From: Flavobacterium frigoritolerans
GTDB taxonomy: Bacteria; Bacteroidota; Bacteroidia; Flavobacteriales; Flavobacteriaceae
Direction: 5' to 3'
NCBI RefSeq assembly: GCF_025847275.1
Contig: NZ_JAOZEV010000020.1
Location: forward strand, 1 to 49,805
DNA: 49,805 nt
Part shown: positions 17,634 to 26,810 of the stretch, piece after piece
Numbering within the stretch: position 1 is the stretch's first letter
How the letters are laid out: every line of letters begins with the position of its first letter
The notes under the pieces: model-generated
Database searches by the model: none
What the model was told of the DNA's origin: nothing
The model's input: the letters and a program-made list of their open reading frames with translations, nothing else
Made by a program: the position numbers and the translations under genes

Positions 17634-17840
17634 AACCCGTTGGGTGTAATTAATTTAAACATTTTGCACGCTCAAAAAAGGCGTTACACTTGTTTTAAAT
17701 GCACATAGCTAGCTTTGTAAAGGAAATGTATTTCTTTTTGTTTTCTTTTTATACAAACGAAATCTATGTTTCTATGTGTTTAAATGAAATTTTGCGACTC
17801 AAGCTAAGCGAATAGACGAAGTAATTGCACCCAACGGGTT
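17634..17840. repeat. ~200-bp repeat element with terminal inverted repeats, copy 1
   Basis: It begins AACCCGTTGGGTGTAATTA and ends with the near-perfect reverse complement (TAATTGCACCCAACGGGTT). Inside are CGAAATCTATGTTTCTATG near the right side, a GCACATAGCTAG core and GCGAATAGACGAAG. Copies lie at 29204-29397 and 34633-34846. It has no coding capacity and is preceded by the palindrome at 17578. It resembles a non-autonomous mobile (MITE-like) element. Confidence 0.75.
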
Positions 17841-17896
17841 TAAATTAATATTATTAAACTTTCGACTTACTTGGCTTCTAAACAAAAGTTTAATAC

Positions 17897-19312
17897 TCAC
17901 AATGCTTTTTTAAAAAACTGACCTAATCTTCTTAAGTCATTTTCAAGATTATCATCCCACTGTAATGCAAAATTTAATCGCATACAATTATTGAATTGAT
18001 CGTGCTGTGTAAACATTCGTCCAGGTGCAAAACTTAATTTTTGTTCTATTGCAAGATCATATAACTCTGCTGTATCAATCCTTTCGTCCAACTCCAACCA
18101 CAAAAAAAAGCCTCCTTGCGGTTGTGATATTTTGGTATTTGCAGGAAAATGATCCTCAATAGTACACTGATATTTTAGGCAATTGGTGTGTAAAGTCTGC
18201 CGTAGTTTCCTCAGATGCTGGTCATATCCCCCAAATTCCATAAAATCGGCTATAACTTCCTGATATAAAGAAGGCATCGATACTGTTTGCAGTAATTTTT
18301 GCGATATGATTTTATTTTTAAATTTTCCAGGAGCTACCCATCCTATTCGATAACCAGGAGCTAAGGTTTTAGAAATTCCGCCGCACCACATCACAATTCC
18401 AGCTTCGTCATATACCTTACATGGCTTAGGTCTTGAAGCACCAAAATAAAGATTCCCAAATAAATCATCCTCTATTAACGGAACATTATAAAAAGTAAGC
18501 ATTTCTACCAATCTCCTTTTAGTAGTATCGGGCATTAAACTGCCCATCGGATTATTGAAATTACTAACCAAACAAACTGCATTTACCTTGTGTATGATTT
18601 TTTTTAATGCATCTATATCTACGCCAAATACAGGATCAGTAGGCAGTTCAATTACATTTAGTCCCATTGATTTTGCTAATTGCAAAATTCCAAAATACAC
18701 AGGACTTTCTACTGCTATTGTATCTCCGCTTTTAGTAACAGCCGTTAAGCAATTAAATATCGCATTCATTGTTCCGGGAGTCGTCACAAAATCGTCACCA
18801 GTTAATTTCCCTTCTAATACTAATGCCCATTTTGCAATACTTCTTCTAAAGTTTTCATTTCCCTGAGCGGGTTCAATTTCCACACCCTTATTACCAAGAT
18901 CTCGGGTAATTTTAATAACACTTTTGTTTAATTTAGCAATAGGCAGCAAACTATCATCAGGAATTCCTAAAGAAAACTGTCTGATATCTTTCCTGTTTAA
19001 GGATTCATATATTTTATTGATTAATTCATCCGGATTTTTTTCTTTTGCGGTCAAGTCTGGTTTACTAATCGATGGCAGCGCCAGCTTTCTTTGGCTAGAT
19101 ATACTTACATAATAACCTGATCTCGCTCTCGATTCAATAAGAGATTTACTTTCTAACTCTAAGAAAGTCTGCTTGGCTGTATTAAGACTAATACCGTGAA
19201 TCTTTTGTACAGATCGCAATGATGGTAGTTTATCGCCAATTCTTAATGTTCCTGAAAGAATTTGTGCCTCGATTATTTTCGCAATTTTATGATATAAAAC
19301 TTCCCTACTCAT
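17897..19312 (-). CDS. MocR-type regulator: GntR HTH fused to aminotransferase fold
   Basis: A 471-residue protein. Residues 1-70 form a GntR-type winged helix (IGDKLPSLRSVQKIHGISLN, ESRARSGYYV). Residues 100-470 form a fold-type I aminotransferase domain with the PLP motifs: SNFNNPMG (Asn254), EDDLFGNLYFG, and the Schiff-base lysine in GGISKTLAPGYRIGWV (Lys315). MocR/PdxR proteins use PLP-dependent sensing to control nearby genes, often for vitamin B6 or amino-acid metabolism. The likely target would be an adjacent gene; the small GNAT-like gene lies 79 bases upstream on the same strand. All PLP residues I can check are present. Confidence 0.88.
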   Translation of the reverse strand: MSREVLYHKIAKIIEAQILSGTLRIGDKLPSLRSVQKIHGISLNTAKQTFLELESKSLIESRARSGYYVSISSQRKLALPSISKPDLTAKEKNPDELINKIYESLNRKDIRQFSLGIPDDSLLPIAKLNKSVIKITRDLGNKGVEIEPAQGNENFRRSIAKWALVLEGKLTGDDFVTTPGTMNAIFNCLTAVTKSGDTIAVESPVYFGILQLAKSMGLNVIELPTDPVFGVDIDALKKIIHKVNAVCLVSNFNNPMGSLMPDTTKRRLVEMLTFYNVPLIEDDLFGNLYFGASRPKPCKVYDEAGIVMWCGGISKTLAPGYRIGWVAPGKFKNKIISQKLLQTVSMPSLYQEVIADFMEFGGYDQHLRKLRQTLHTNCLKYQCTIEDHFPANTKISQPQGGFFLWLELDERIDTAELYDLAIEQKLSFAPGRMFTQHDQFNNCMRLNFALQWDDNLENDLRRLGQFFKKAL

Positions 19313-19391
19313 TTATAAAAATTTCTGTGCCATGTAAAATTACGGAATACAAATCTGTATCCTAAATTATTATTCTAAATTTTAGAATTTA

Positions 19392-19736
19392 TTAAACGGA
19401 ATGATTTATCCAATTTGTCAACCTAGAGATTGAGTTTTTTAAGTTTTCATTGGTAGGATGCTTCATTTTATCCTTTTGAGTAAAAAGTAATAAATCGGCA
19501 ACCATATCTTCAGAGACACTTGCTTTGTCTGAGAGTACTCTATAAGTAACTTCATCCGATTCATTAAACAAAATAAAAGAACAGGCTAGTATTTTATCAT
19601 TGTCCGCCATCATAATATCCAAAGGGAGACCAAAATCTGGTGTCAATGCATTTATTCTGAAACTGTCTTGCTGTGTATATAAGTCTACAATCTTCTTAAG
19701 ATCTGATAAGTAAACTGATCTGTATTTAATATTCAT
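19392..19736 (-). CDS. Small GNAT-like protein
   Basis: From the ATG at 19736 (MNIKYRSVYLSD) the protein has 114 residues; the frame is open eight codons further upstream. The beginning, KYRSVYLSDLKKIVDLY, resembles the first strand and helix of GNAT acetyltransferases, and ILACSFILFNESDEVTYRVL fits strands 2 to 4. The usual acetyl-CoA loop (Q/R-x-x-G-x-G/A) is not visible, so it may be a half-length or divergent member without activity. It lies upstream of, and on the same strand as, the MocR gene. Confidence 0.5.
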   Translation of the reverse strand: MNIKYRSVYLSDLKKIVDLYTQQDSFRINALTPDFGLPLDIMMADNDKILACSFILFNESDEVTYRVLSDKASVSEDMVADLLLFTQKDKMKHPTNENLKNSISRLTNWINHSV

Positions 19737-19984
19737 AACTTGCTTTGTTTTTGTTATCATTCACAATTTGCTACATGGCAAATGTAAATTACAACGCAAA
19801 AAAGACACAGATACAGAAATACGTTTTATTAAGGACACAGAAATTTTAATTTATTTTGGAGGTAATTAGTAAGACAAAAAATAATACCTGTAATTATTAG
19901 TACAAGAATATAATCTCGTATTTTAAAATTTTGACTTACTTATTCCCGCTCAAAATATTTATTAATTTTGTAAAAAACTTTAAT

Positions 19985-20593
19985 ATGATTGAAGATCAGG
20001 AAATAGCTAGTAAAGCATCTCTTATTGCTTATTTTGAAAATATCATACCACTTAGCCAAAAAGAAAAAGCGCTTGTTTCAGAAAAATTCCAATCAAGATT
20101 CTACCAAAAAAAACAATATGTATTACAAGAAGGAGATATAAGTACACATATGTATTTTGTAGTACATGGATGCCTTCGTATGTATAAAGTAGATAACAAA
20201 GGTAGTATTCATATTATTCATTTTGCAGCAGAAAACTGGTGGATGAGCAACATCGGAAGTTTCTATTCTGCTACGCCCTCAGAAATGAACATCGATGCTT
20301 TAGAAAATACATTGGTTTTACATATCAGCTATAATGACTTAACAACACTTTATGTTCAGGCTCCAAAATTCAATCTTATCTTCCGTGTATTAATAGAAAA
20401 TAACTATGTATCATTACAAAAACGCTTGCTCCAAAATATCAGTTCTACAGCAGAAGACCGCTATAATTCATTTCTAGAAACATACTCTCATTTAGCAAAC
20501 CGCCTGCCTCAAAACCAGATTGCTGCCTTTTTAGGTATTACTCCAGAGTTTGTTAGTCGCTTACGTAGCCGTTTAAACAAATCAAATACTTAA
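19985..20593 (+). CDS. Crp/Fnr-family transcriptional regulator
   Basis: With the ATG at 19985 the protein has 202 residues (MIEDQEIASKASLIAYFENI). The frame is open 18 codons further, but those are hydrophobic and unlike the family. Residues 30-125 form a cyclic-nucleotide-binding-like jelly roll (YVLQEGDISTHMYFVVHGCL). The typical cAMP phosphate cassette is not conserved, as usual in flavobacterial members. The C-terminus has a short HTH (NQIAAFLGITPEFVSRLRSR). Such proteins often act on a neighbouring gene; the secreted protein 97 bases downstream is the natural candidate. Confidence 0.82.
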   Translation: MIEDQEIASKASLIAYFENIIPLSQKEKALVSEKFQSRFYQKKQYVLQEGDISTHMYFVVHGCLRMYKVDNKGSIHIIHFAAENWWMSNIGSFYSATPSEMNIDALENTLVLHISYNDLTTLYVQAPKFNLIFRVLIENNYVSLQKRLLQNISSTAEDRYNSFLETYSHLANRLPQNQIAAFLGITPEFVSRLRSRLNKSNT

Positions 20594-20690
20594 ACCAGAT
20601 CAATACTATTTCTTGATCTAGTTCATTGGTAAACGCTCCTTCATACCTGAACTTTGCCTTTTCAAAATTTAACTAATAAATCTAAAAGAC

Positions 20691-21395
20691 ATGAAAAAGT
20701 TTGGTGTAACAATTTTACTTTCCACTTTATCTATTATATATAGCGATGCACAAACCATAAACTACGATGGTAAAGAGTTTGAACTTTCAAACGTAATTGC
20801 TTCGACTACCTTTTTAAATGGCGAAAAAGTTCTAAAAATTGAACGTGATCTAACAAAAGTTCCATTCGATATAAACCATTTAGAAAAAACTGTTGATGAA
20901 CCTACATTTCTTAAACTAAAGAATGTAGAATTTGAAAATGGTATAATTGAAATTAAAGTTTTGAGCCAATTACAAGATCCTTTGCCTTTTAAATTTTCAA
21001 AAGGTTTTATAGGGCTTGCTTTTAGAGTTAATAAAGATAATAGTGCCTACCAGTCAATTTATTTAAGACCTAAAGCAGGAAGATCAGAAAACCAATTAGA
21101 AAGAAATCATACTGTACAATACTATGCTTACCCAAACTATAAATTTGCTAAACTCAGAAAAGAGGAATACAAAGGTCAATACGAAACGTATGCCAATATT
21201 GATTTAAACGAATGGATAACTATAAAAATAGAAGTCAAAGATAAAAAAGCAATACTGTATCTAAACGGACAAAAACACCCTTCGTTTATTGTAAATGAAA
21301 TGTTAGGAGATTTTAATGGCAGCGGCATTGGTCTTTGGGTAGATGTTGGTACAATAGGTTATTTTAAAGAGCTAAAAATAATTAAGACAAAATAA
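20691..21395 (+). CDS. Secreted jelly-roll protein resembling DUF1080/LamG folds
   Basis: The 234-residue protein has a signal peptide (about 1-20, ending SIIYSDA-Q). The rest reads as one concanavalin-like beta sandwich: LKNVEFENGIIEIKVLSQ, KGFIGLAFRVNKDNSAYQSI, YLRPKAGRSENQ, NEWITIKIEVKDKKAILYLN, GSGIGLWVDVGTIGYFKELK. The pattern of a bulk-edge strand (FENG.IE..V), then FIGLAFR, then W..IKIEV...A..YLNG is typical of DUF1080 and related glycan-binding or glycosidase-like domains. I cannot assign catalytic residues. It follows the Crp/Fnr regulator on the same strand and may be its target. Confidence 0.65.
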   Translation: MKKFGVTILLSTLSIIYSDAQTINYDGKEFELSNVIASTTFLNGEKVLKIERDLTKVPFDINHLEKTVDEPTFLKLKNVEFENGIIEIKVLSQLQDPLPFKFSKGFIGLAFRVNKDNSAYQSIYLRPKAGRSENQLERNHTVQYYAYPNYKFAKLRKEEYKGQYETYANIDLNEWITIKIEVKDKKAILYLNGQKHPSFIVNEMLGDFNGSGIGLWVDVGTIGYFKELKIIKTK

Positions 21396-21489
21396 TATGT
21401 ATCGTACAACGCTAAAAAAGATACAGAATTTTTAATTTATTTTAGAGCTATTACTAAGTGGTTAGTCTAATTATTTATAACAGCTCATT

Positions 21490-21570
21490 TTAGCTAATAG
21501 TAAGCGTTTCACTTATTCGAAATGCACATAGCCAGATATATGTGAAAGAAATCTATTTCCTTTTGTATTC
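21490..21570. repeat. Degenerate internal piece of the ~200-bp repeat
   Basis: TTAGCTAATAGTAAGCGTTT, CACTTATTCGAAATGCACAT and AGCCAGATATATGTGAAAGA match the cores of copies 1 and 2, followed by a TTTCCTTTTGTATTC-like end. The terminal CCCGTTGGGTG repeats are missing. This is an old, truncated copy upstream of the VgrG gene. Confidence 0.55.
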
Positions 21571-21683
21571 TTTAATTATATAGAGAATTTATATTACTAG
21601 ATGGTAGATAAGATTTTAACAAGCTACCTATACTTACCTTTAAGTAAGAAAATTATTTATCTAAAAATATATTTATTTATTTT

Positions 21684-21710
21684 TTTGTAAGAAAAAAAAT
21701 AATATATTTG
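21684..21710 (+). promoter_or_regulatory. Candidate promoter of vgrG
   Basis: TTTG (21684-21687) and TATATTTG (21703-21710, matching TAnnTTTG) are 15 bases apart, shorter than the usual 19 or so. Transcription would start near 21717 and give a leader of about 110 bases containing the hairpin 21740-21783. Confidence 0.35.
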
Positions 21711-21739
21711 AAAAAACCAAAAACAGATAAAAGCAAAAC

Positions 21740-21783
21740 AAACCTTCGTTGATCTACTTAAAAATGAGTAAACACGAAGGTTT
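21740..21783 (+). repeat. Hairpin in the vgrG leader
   Basis: AAACCTTCGT (21740-21749) pairs exactly with ACGAAGGTTT (21774-21783), with further partial pairing inside. It ends 44 bases before the vgrG ATG. There is no long U-run after it, so leader stability or translation control is more likely than termination. Confidence 0.5.
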
Positions 21784-21827
21784 ATTTGGTATATAATATC
21801 CTTTTAACTAAACCAAACCGATTAAAA

Positions 21828-24800
21828 ATGTCAAAACAAAAAATTACTTTCGGAATAGATAAAAAAGAAATACCACATTTTATCTCAATAGAACTGAACC
21901 AAACGATAAACAATCATCATCGATTTAAGATTTGCGTACCACATTCGGTAATTGAAAAACCAAGAGCCTACACCATAGAAAATGCTCAAGAATGGCTAGG
22001 AAAAGTTGTGCATATTGTTTTAGAAAATAATAATAATTTTTTGGGAATTATAACCAATATTCAATTTGCACAAGAACAAGATCATGTAGGAAATCAAATC
22101 ATACTATCAGGATTTTCGAAAACTATTTTGTTAGAATCAGGTAAAAAAATGCACTCTTGGGAAGACACCACTTTGCAAGATATGGTGCAAGAAGTTATCA
22201 AAACTGCCGCTGGCGAACAGCTACAAAACAATATCCAACCCGAAAACACAACCAGAATTGAATATCAAACCCAGCATTTAGAAACCGATTTTCAATACAT
22301 CCAGCGATTAGCCAAACAATACAACGAATGGCTTTTGTATGATGGCGAAAAACTGTTTTTTGGAAAACCTAAAAAACAAGAAGAAGCCATTAATCTTACG
22401 TACAGCAAAGACATTCATAACCTCAATATATCAATACAAGCCATTCCTAATCAGTTTAGTGCATTTACCTATAACGAAAACACAAACAATCTTTATCAGG
22501 CTAAAACCCAAGATAAAATAGAAGGCTTACCAAAATTAGGCAACGAAGCTTTTGAAGCCTCAGAAAAACTATATTCAACACCCTCATTTGAATATGGCAG
22601 AATAGCCACAGGCTATGATATGGCATTAGAAACTAGTTTAAAAAAGCGACAAGAGAGCATCATGGCAGATGCCAATTATATCACAGCAAGCAGTCATAAT
22701 AATCAGCTAAAAATAGGCTCAATTATTCATATTGATGCTTTGCAAGTAAAAAACCAAATTGCACATTTAAGCACGCTCAAAGACGAACTCGAAACCCAAG
22801 AAGTAGGACAATATATTATTACCGAAATAACCCATAAAGCCACCGATATTGGTGAATATTCAAACCATTTTAAAGCTTTACCAGCTTTTATAAAAAAATT
22901 ACCAGAACCACAAATAGATTTCCCACAGGCTCAAATTCAGCAAGCCATAGTTGTAGATAATGCCGACCCAAAAGGCAACGGACGCATTCGAGTACAATTG
23001 CTTTGGCAACAAACAAAAAATCTATGCACGCCTTGGTTGCGTGTAATGACACCAGATGCCGGTACAAGCACAGAAGTTCCAACCAACCGAGGCATGGTAT
23101 TTATTCCCGAAGTAGGCGACCATGTGCTACTTGGTTTTCGTTATAACGATCCTAACAGACCCTTTGTAATGGGAAGCTTATTTAACGGAACAACGGCAAA
23201 AGGAGGCGGAGCTAGTAATGATTTAAGGAGTATTTATGACGGTTCAGGGCATCGATTAGAGCTAGAAAAAGAACGTAATATTACTTTGGGCGACATCAAA
23301 GAAAATAAATTTCATATAGACAGCACAGGCAACAATATTAATGTTAATGCCTTAGAGACTGTAACAATACATGCTAAAAATGTTGTAATAAATGCCAGTA
23401 ATAATATTGTGCTCAACGCTGGCAATAATTTAGAAATGAACATCTCTAAAGAATTGATAATGGATGTAAAACGTAAAATATTTACTTTTACCCCAGCATT
23501 AGAGCAGGTAGTAAGCGGATTTATGAGCCTTTTTAGTGCCAAAGCATTAATTAATTCGAGTCATGCTATAAGCATCGAAGCCAAAGAAGTAACCACACAT
23601 GGCACCGAAAAAATGCTCGTTCATTCTGATAAATTAACCAGCATAAACAGCAAAGAAGTAGCCGAAATGCATGGCAAAACCAAAAACAGTTTTACCAATG
23701 CACCACTTGCAGTAGCACTTGCTCCACCCAAAAATCTTACTAATGTAATTGTTGAATTTAGAACCAAACAAGACGGAACTTATACTGGACAATTTGGGTT
23801 CGATTGGTTGCGAATAGATGATAACGGCTTAACCAACGAAAAAAAGTATGAAGATTGTCTCGTAAACGGCTACGAAAAACCAAATGGCAAAATAGTAAAC
23901 CCTACTACAAAAAAGATTACTTATACCGATTCTAATACCGAATACGAAGCAGGCGAAGCCTTCCCTGCTTTAGAGAAAATGTATAACCAACTACCCATAA
24001 GCCGAACCAGCACACCAAAACTAACCCAATATTATGTACCATGGCTTAATTTGTACCCAAAAGCAGTAAGCGATGCCATAATAACGACACCCAAACCCGC
24101 TTATGAAGCCGAATTGCGTGTTCTGATAGATGTAGAAATAGAAGAACCTGACCAAGTACGCCTTGTTTTTGACAAGCGCTATTTTACAATAGATAACAAA
24201 GACGGTACCGATGCTAACCCAGTATTGCTAACCAACAAAACCCTAGGTGCAAAAAGAGAAGTAGGCACCATAAACATAAAATGCATCCGTGAGTTTGGCA
24301 CAGACCAAGAAATAAAAGTATATGCCTACCCCAAAGATTCCCTACTAGAAACCACAGCCAAACAACTTACTTTGCGTAGATTAGCAGGGAAAATAATAGT
24401 GTGTGCCAACCTTAACAGACCTAAAAACGGAAAGATTAAAGCGATTACAAATAGAAAAACACAGAAATTTGTATTGGTACAAGTAAGAACGAATGTTATG
24501 GGAAAAGAAGAGACAGGTGTTTTTGACCCAGCTGAAAAAATAAATTTACATAATGCTTTACACCAAGCCTTGATACATGGAGAGGTGGAGGAGTTTGTTG
24601 CAAAAGACATACACGGTAATCCTTTATTAGATTCAGCAGGTGCTATTATTGATTATTTAGATTTGAGTACAAATGCTAATTTTCAAATAGGAGGGATATA
24701 TATATCCGGAGGATTAATAGTAAGAACTGAACCCACACTAAATAGTTATATGAGGCAATTACTAAGCCGATCTACCACAAGTGTTTATACAGACTATTTT

Positions 24801-25109
24801 TATGTTTTTGTTTTTGGGATACCAGAATCTACACAAAATGTTGCTGGACGAGTAGAAGATATAGGTAAAAAAAGTGTTGTATTATATCCAGGAAGAGATA
24901 ATGTCACTTTAAATCATGAAGTTTTACACGGCTTAGGTTTATATCACACGCATGCTAATGGAACTATAACAGATTCTAAACAAAAATTTGTATTTGCTCA
25001 TGCAAGTACAGATCCGTCTAGTGCAACAGATAATATTATGAGTTATCAGCCTGATGGTAAAACAACTTGGAAATGGCAATGGGAAATAATTAAAAAACAC
25101 ATAAAATAA
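21828..25109 (+). CDS. vgrG: VgrG spike protein with C-terminal metzincin-type protease domain
   Basis: Starting at the ATG at 21828 (MSKQKITFGIDKKE) the protein has 1093 residues. A gpD/gp27-like N-terminus (residues 1-350) is followed by the gp5-like OB fold (VVDNADPKGNGRIRVQLLWQ, then VFIPEVGDHVLLGFRYNDPN and FVMGSLFNG). Next is the beta-helical needle (NINVNALETVTIHAKNVVIN), the usual VgrG end. About 470 residues follow: beta-rich linkers, then a C-terminal HEVLHGLGLYH motif (His1030, Glu1031, His1034, Gly1037, His1040) and a Met-turn NIMSY (Met1071). That combination is the zinc site of metzincin proteases. I infer a specialised VgrG that delivers a protease toxin by T6SS. The next gene follows with no gap, a typical effector-immunity arrangement. 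The tail is more AT-rich than the spike part. Confidence 0.9.
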   Translation: MSKQKITFGIDKKEIPHFISIELNQTINNHHRFKICVPHSVIEKPRAYTIENAQEWLGKVVHIVLENNNNFLGIITNIQFAQEQDHVGNQIILSGFSKTILLESGKKMHSWEDTTLQDMVQEVIKTAAGEQLQNNIQPENTTRIEYQTQHLETDFQYIQRLAKQYNEWLLYDGEKLFFGKPKKQEEAINLTYSKDIHNLNISIQAIPNQFSAFTYNENTNNLYQAKTQDKIEGLPKLGNEAFEASEKLYSTPSFEYGRIATGYDMALETSLKKRQESIMADANYITASSHNNQLKIGSIIHIDALQVKNQIAHLSTLKDELETQEVGQYIITEITHKATDIGEYSNHFKALPAFIKKLPEPQIDFPQAQIQQAIVVDNADPKGNGRIRVQLLWQQTKNLCTPWLRVMTPDAGTSTEVPTNRGMVFIPEVGDHVLLGFRYNDPNRPFVMGSLFNGTTAKGGGASNDLRSIYDGSGHRLELEKERNITLGDIKENKFHIDSTGNNINVNALETVTIHAKNVVINASNNIVLNAGNNLEMNISKELIMDVKRKIFTFTPALEQVVSGFMSLFSAKALINSSHAISIEAKEVTTHGTEKMLVHSDKLTSINSKEVAEMHGKTKNSFTNAPLAVALAPPKNLTNVIVEFRTKQDGTYTGQFGFDWLRIDDNGLTNEKKYEDCLVNGYEKPNGKIVNPTTKKITYTDSNTEYEAGEAFPALEKMYNQLPISRTSTPKLTQYYVPWLNLYPKAVSDAIITTPKPAYEAELRVLIDVEIEEPDQVRLVFDKRYFTIDNKDGTDANPVLLTNKTLGAKREVGTINIKCIREFGTDQEIKVYAYPKDSLLETTAKQLTLRRLAGKIIVCANLNRPKNGKIKAITNRKTQKFVLVQVRTNVMGKEETGVFDPAEKINLHNALHQALIHGEVEEFVAKDIHGNPLLDSAGAIIDYLDLSTNANFQIGGIYISGGLIVRTEPTLNSYMRQLLSRSTTSVYTDYFYVFVFGIPESTQNVAGRVEDIGKKSVVLYPGRDNVTLNHEVLHGLGLYHTHANGTITDSKQKFVFAHASTDPSSATDNIMSYQPDGKTTWKWQWEIIKKHIK

Positions 25110-26012
25110 ATGAAAACATTAATTATAACAATAGCTTTAGTACTAGTTTCGATAAGTTGCAAAAGTCAAATAAAAGACACTTTAATAAATAACAATATAA
25201 AAAAAGATACCATGGAATATTTTGACACAGAAAAATATAAAAGACTACAACCACATCCTAGACGTTCGGGACAGGGAAACTATTTAGATGTTAATGGAGA
25301 TCAAATTCAAGTAATGAGCAGTAATGATCATGTTACAGTAAAAAGAGAAAAATTTAATTCTCCAATTACAGAAAGAAAAGTATTTAAAGGAAAAACTAAG
25401 TATTTAGCATTTATAGGATATGAATTTTATACTTTTTGCGTAGGGGTTAGCAAAGAATTTAATGCCAATGGCGAATTAATAAAAGAAACCAATCATGATT
25501 TACCATATAAATTTAGTGTAGAAAGTGTTTGCGAATTAATTAAAGAAGAGTACGATATTGATTTAATGAAAGTACCAGATGACCCTGATAAAAACAGACT
25601 TGTATATATCTGTTCACGAATAGAAAAAGAAGAGGTTTATGAAAATGATTTTCGTCCTATTTATGAAGTTTTATTTTTTCACCGAAGAAGAGGGGACGAT
25701 ATTCCTTCAAAAAGGGTCATAATAGATGGTACAACAGGCAAAATACTGTATGAAAGACTATATAATTCTGAATTTAAAGAAGCAATAAATCGCTTACCCA
25801 AAGCCAAAACAGCTCATAAAACAATTAATGCGAAGCAAAACCAAAACACTATCCCACTAGTTAACAATAACAACGATAACAACGATGGTGGCAACAACAA
25901 TTTATTATTAGTAATCGTTCTAGCAGCATTTCTTCTTATTATGGGAGCACTTATTTATTTTGAGAATAAAAGAAATGTAACGTTTAACCAAGTGGGTTAT
26001 GATATTAATTGA
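25110..26012 (+). CDS. Lipoprotein with C-terminal membrane segment, candidate immunity protein
   Basis: The ATG follows the vgrG stop directly (TAAATG), so the two are translationally adjacent. The 300-residue protein has a lipoprotein signal (MKTLIITIALVLVSISC, Cys17), a periplasmic domain of about 230 residues without a recognised family (for example FKGKTKYLAFIGYEFYTFCV, YICSRIEKEEVYENDFRPIY), an Asn/Asp-rich linker (NNNNDNNDGGNNN) and a C-terminal membrane helix (LLLVIVLAAFLLIMGALIYF). A protein fixed at both ends to a membrane in the periplasm is well placed to neutralise an incoming protease. Its immunity role is inferred from gene order and location only. Confidence 0.65.
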   Translation: MKTLIITIALVLVSISCKSQIKDTLINNNIKKDTMEYFDTEKYKRLQPHPRRSGQGNYLDVNGDQIQVMSSNDHVTVKREKFNSPITERKVFKGKTKYLAFIGYEFYTFCVGVSKEFNANGELIKETNHDLPYKFSVESVCELIKEEYDIDLMKVPDDPDKNRLVYICSRIEKEEVYENDFRPIYEVLFFHRRRGDDIPSKRVIIDGTTGKILYERLYNSEFKEAINRLPKAKTAHKTINAKQNQNTIPLVNNNNDNNDGGNNNLLLVIVLAAFLLIMGALIYFENKRNVTFNQVGYDIN

Positions 26013-26050
26013 TGAAAACACTACAAAATATAAAAAAAACAAGTCGTAAC

Positions 26051-26421
26051 ATGAAAATTTAATTTTAGTAGGAGTGTTATTTTTAGCTATTAGTGCTAAC
26101 ACACAATCCAAAATTATTGGTAAAACATATATTGCAAATTTGGGAGAAACATGTAAAGATGGAATAGACACACTTCATCAATAAATAGTTTTACAGTTCA
26201 GTAAAGACTCCGTAAAAATCTCTCGTAAAGTTACTGCACACGTTAATTCTTCTGAATTAAAAAATTTGTACGAACACATGTTTGATAATTTAACTGAAAA
26301 ACATAAATGGAAAATTTCCAAAGGCAAAATAATAATTCAAGGATTTAATGAGTTCAATAATTTAGAAATTAAAAATAAAGTATTAATAAGTAAAGAAATA
26401 GAATTTACCGAGCAACAATAA
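26051..26421 (+). pseudogene. Decayed small secreted-protein gene
   Basis: The ATG at 26051 meets a stop after three codons. Adding one A to the A-run after ATG restores MKNLILVGVLFLAISANTQ, a good signal peptide, continuing with IIGKTYIANLGETCKDGI. An in-frame TAA at 26182-26184 interrupts this, then IVLQFSKDSVKISRK runs open to a stop at 26419-26421. There are thus two lesions in a gene of about 120 codons. It sits between the lipoprotein and the first DUF4280 gene, where a further immunity or accessory protein might be expected. The family is not recognised. Confidence 0.7.
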
Positions 26422-26434
26422 ACACTAACTAACC

Positions 26435-26776
26435 ATGTCGCAAAAAGTCACCCAATCTGCTCAACTCCAATGTGATAAAGGCACAAAACTAAGCGAACTA
26501 AAAGTAAGTAGCCAAGACTTTAGCACCTTTGAAGATAAATTTATTGCTACCGAAAATGATGCAAAGCCTAACGAAAATATTTTTCCTTTTGGCAATTGTA
26601 AAGCAAAATACAACCAATCCTGCACTCCACAAACTCAAAAATGGGAAAAAACAACCCAAAATGATGAAATAAATAACCAAAAAATAGTACTGGAAACATC
26701 AGAATGTTTATGCAAAACAGGAGGGAAAATAACTATAATAAACAAAGGCCATAACGGAAAAACAGAAGCTGGATAA
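26435..26776 (+). CDS. DUF4280 (PAAR-like) protein, copy 1
   Basis: This 113-residue protein has no signal peptide and matches the DUF4280 pattern: early AQLQCDKGTK, then NENIFPFGNCKAKYN, and a Cys-rich end (SECLCKTGGKITIINKG). Conserved cysteines are at LQC, GNC, SC and CLC. DUF4280 proteins are PAAR-like tips that sharpen the VgrG spike in Bacteroidota T6SSs and often come next to toxin genes. It follows the vgrG block and precedes the first toxin-tail unit. The second copy at 28853 is about 40% identical by eye. Confidence 0.8.
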   Translation: MSQKVTQSAQLQCDKGTKLSELKVSSQDFSTFEDKFIATENDAKPNENIFPFGNCKAKYNQSCTPQTQKWEKTTQNDEINNQKIVLETSECLCKTGGKITIINKGHNGKTEAG

Positions 26777-26810
26777 AACAAGAAATACATTCTTTACAAT
26801 TAAGCAATAA

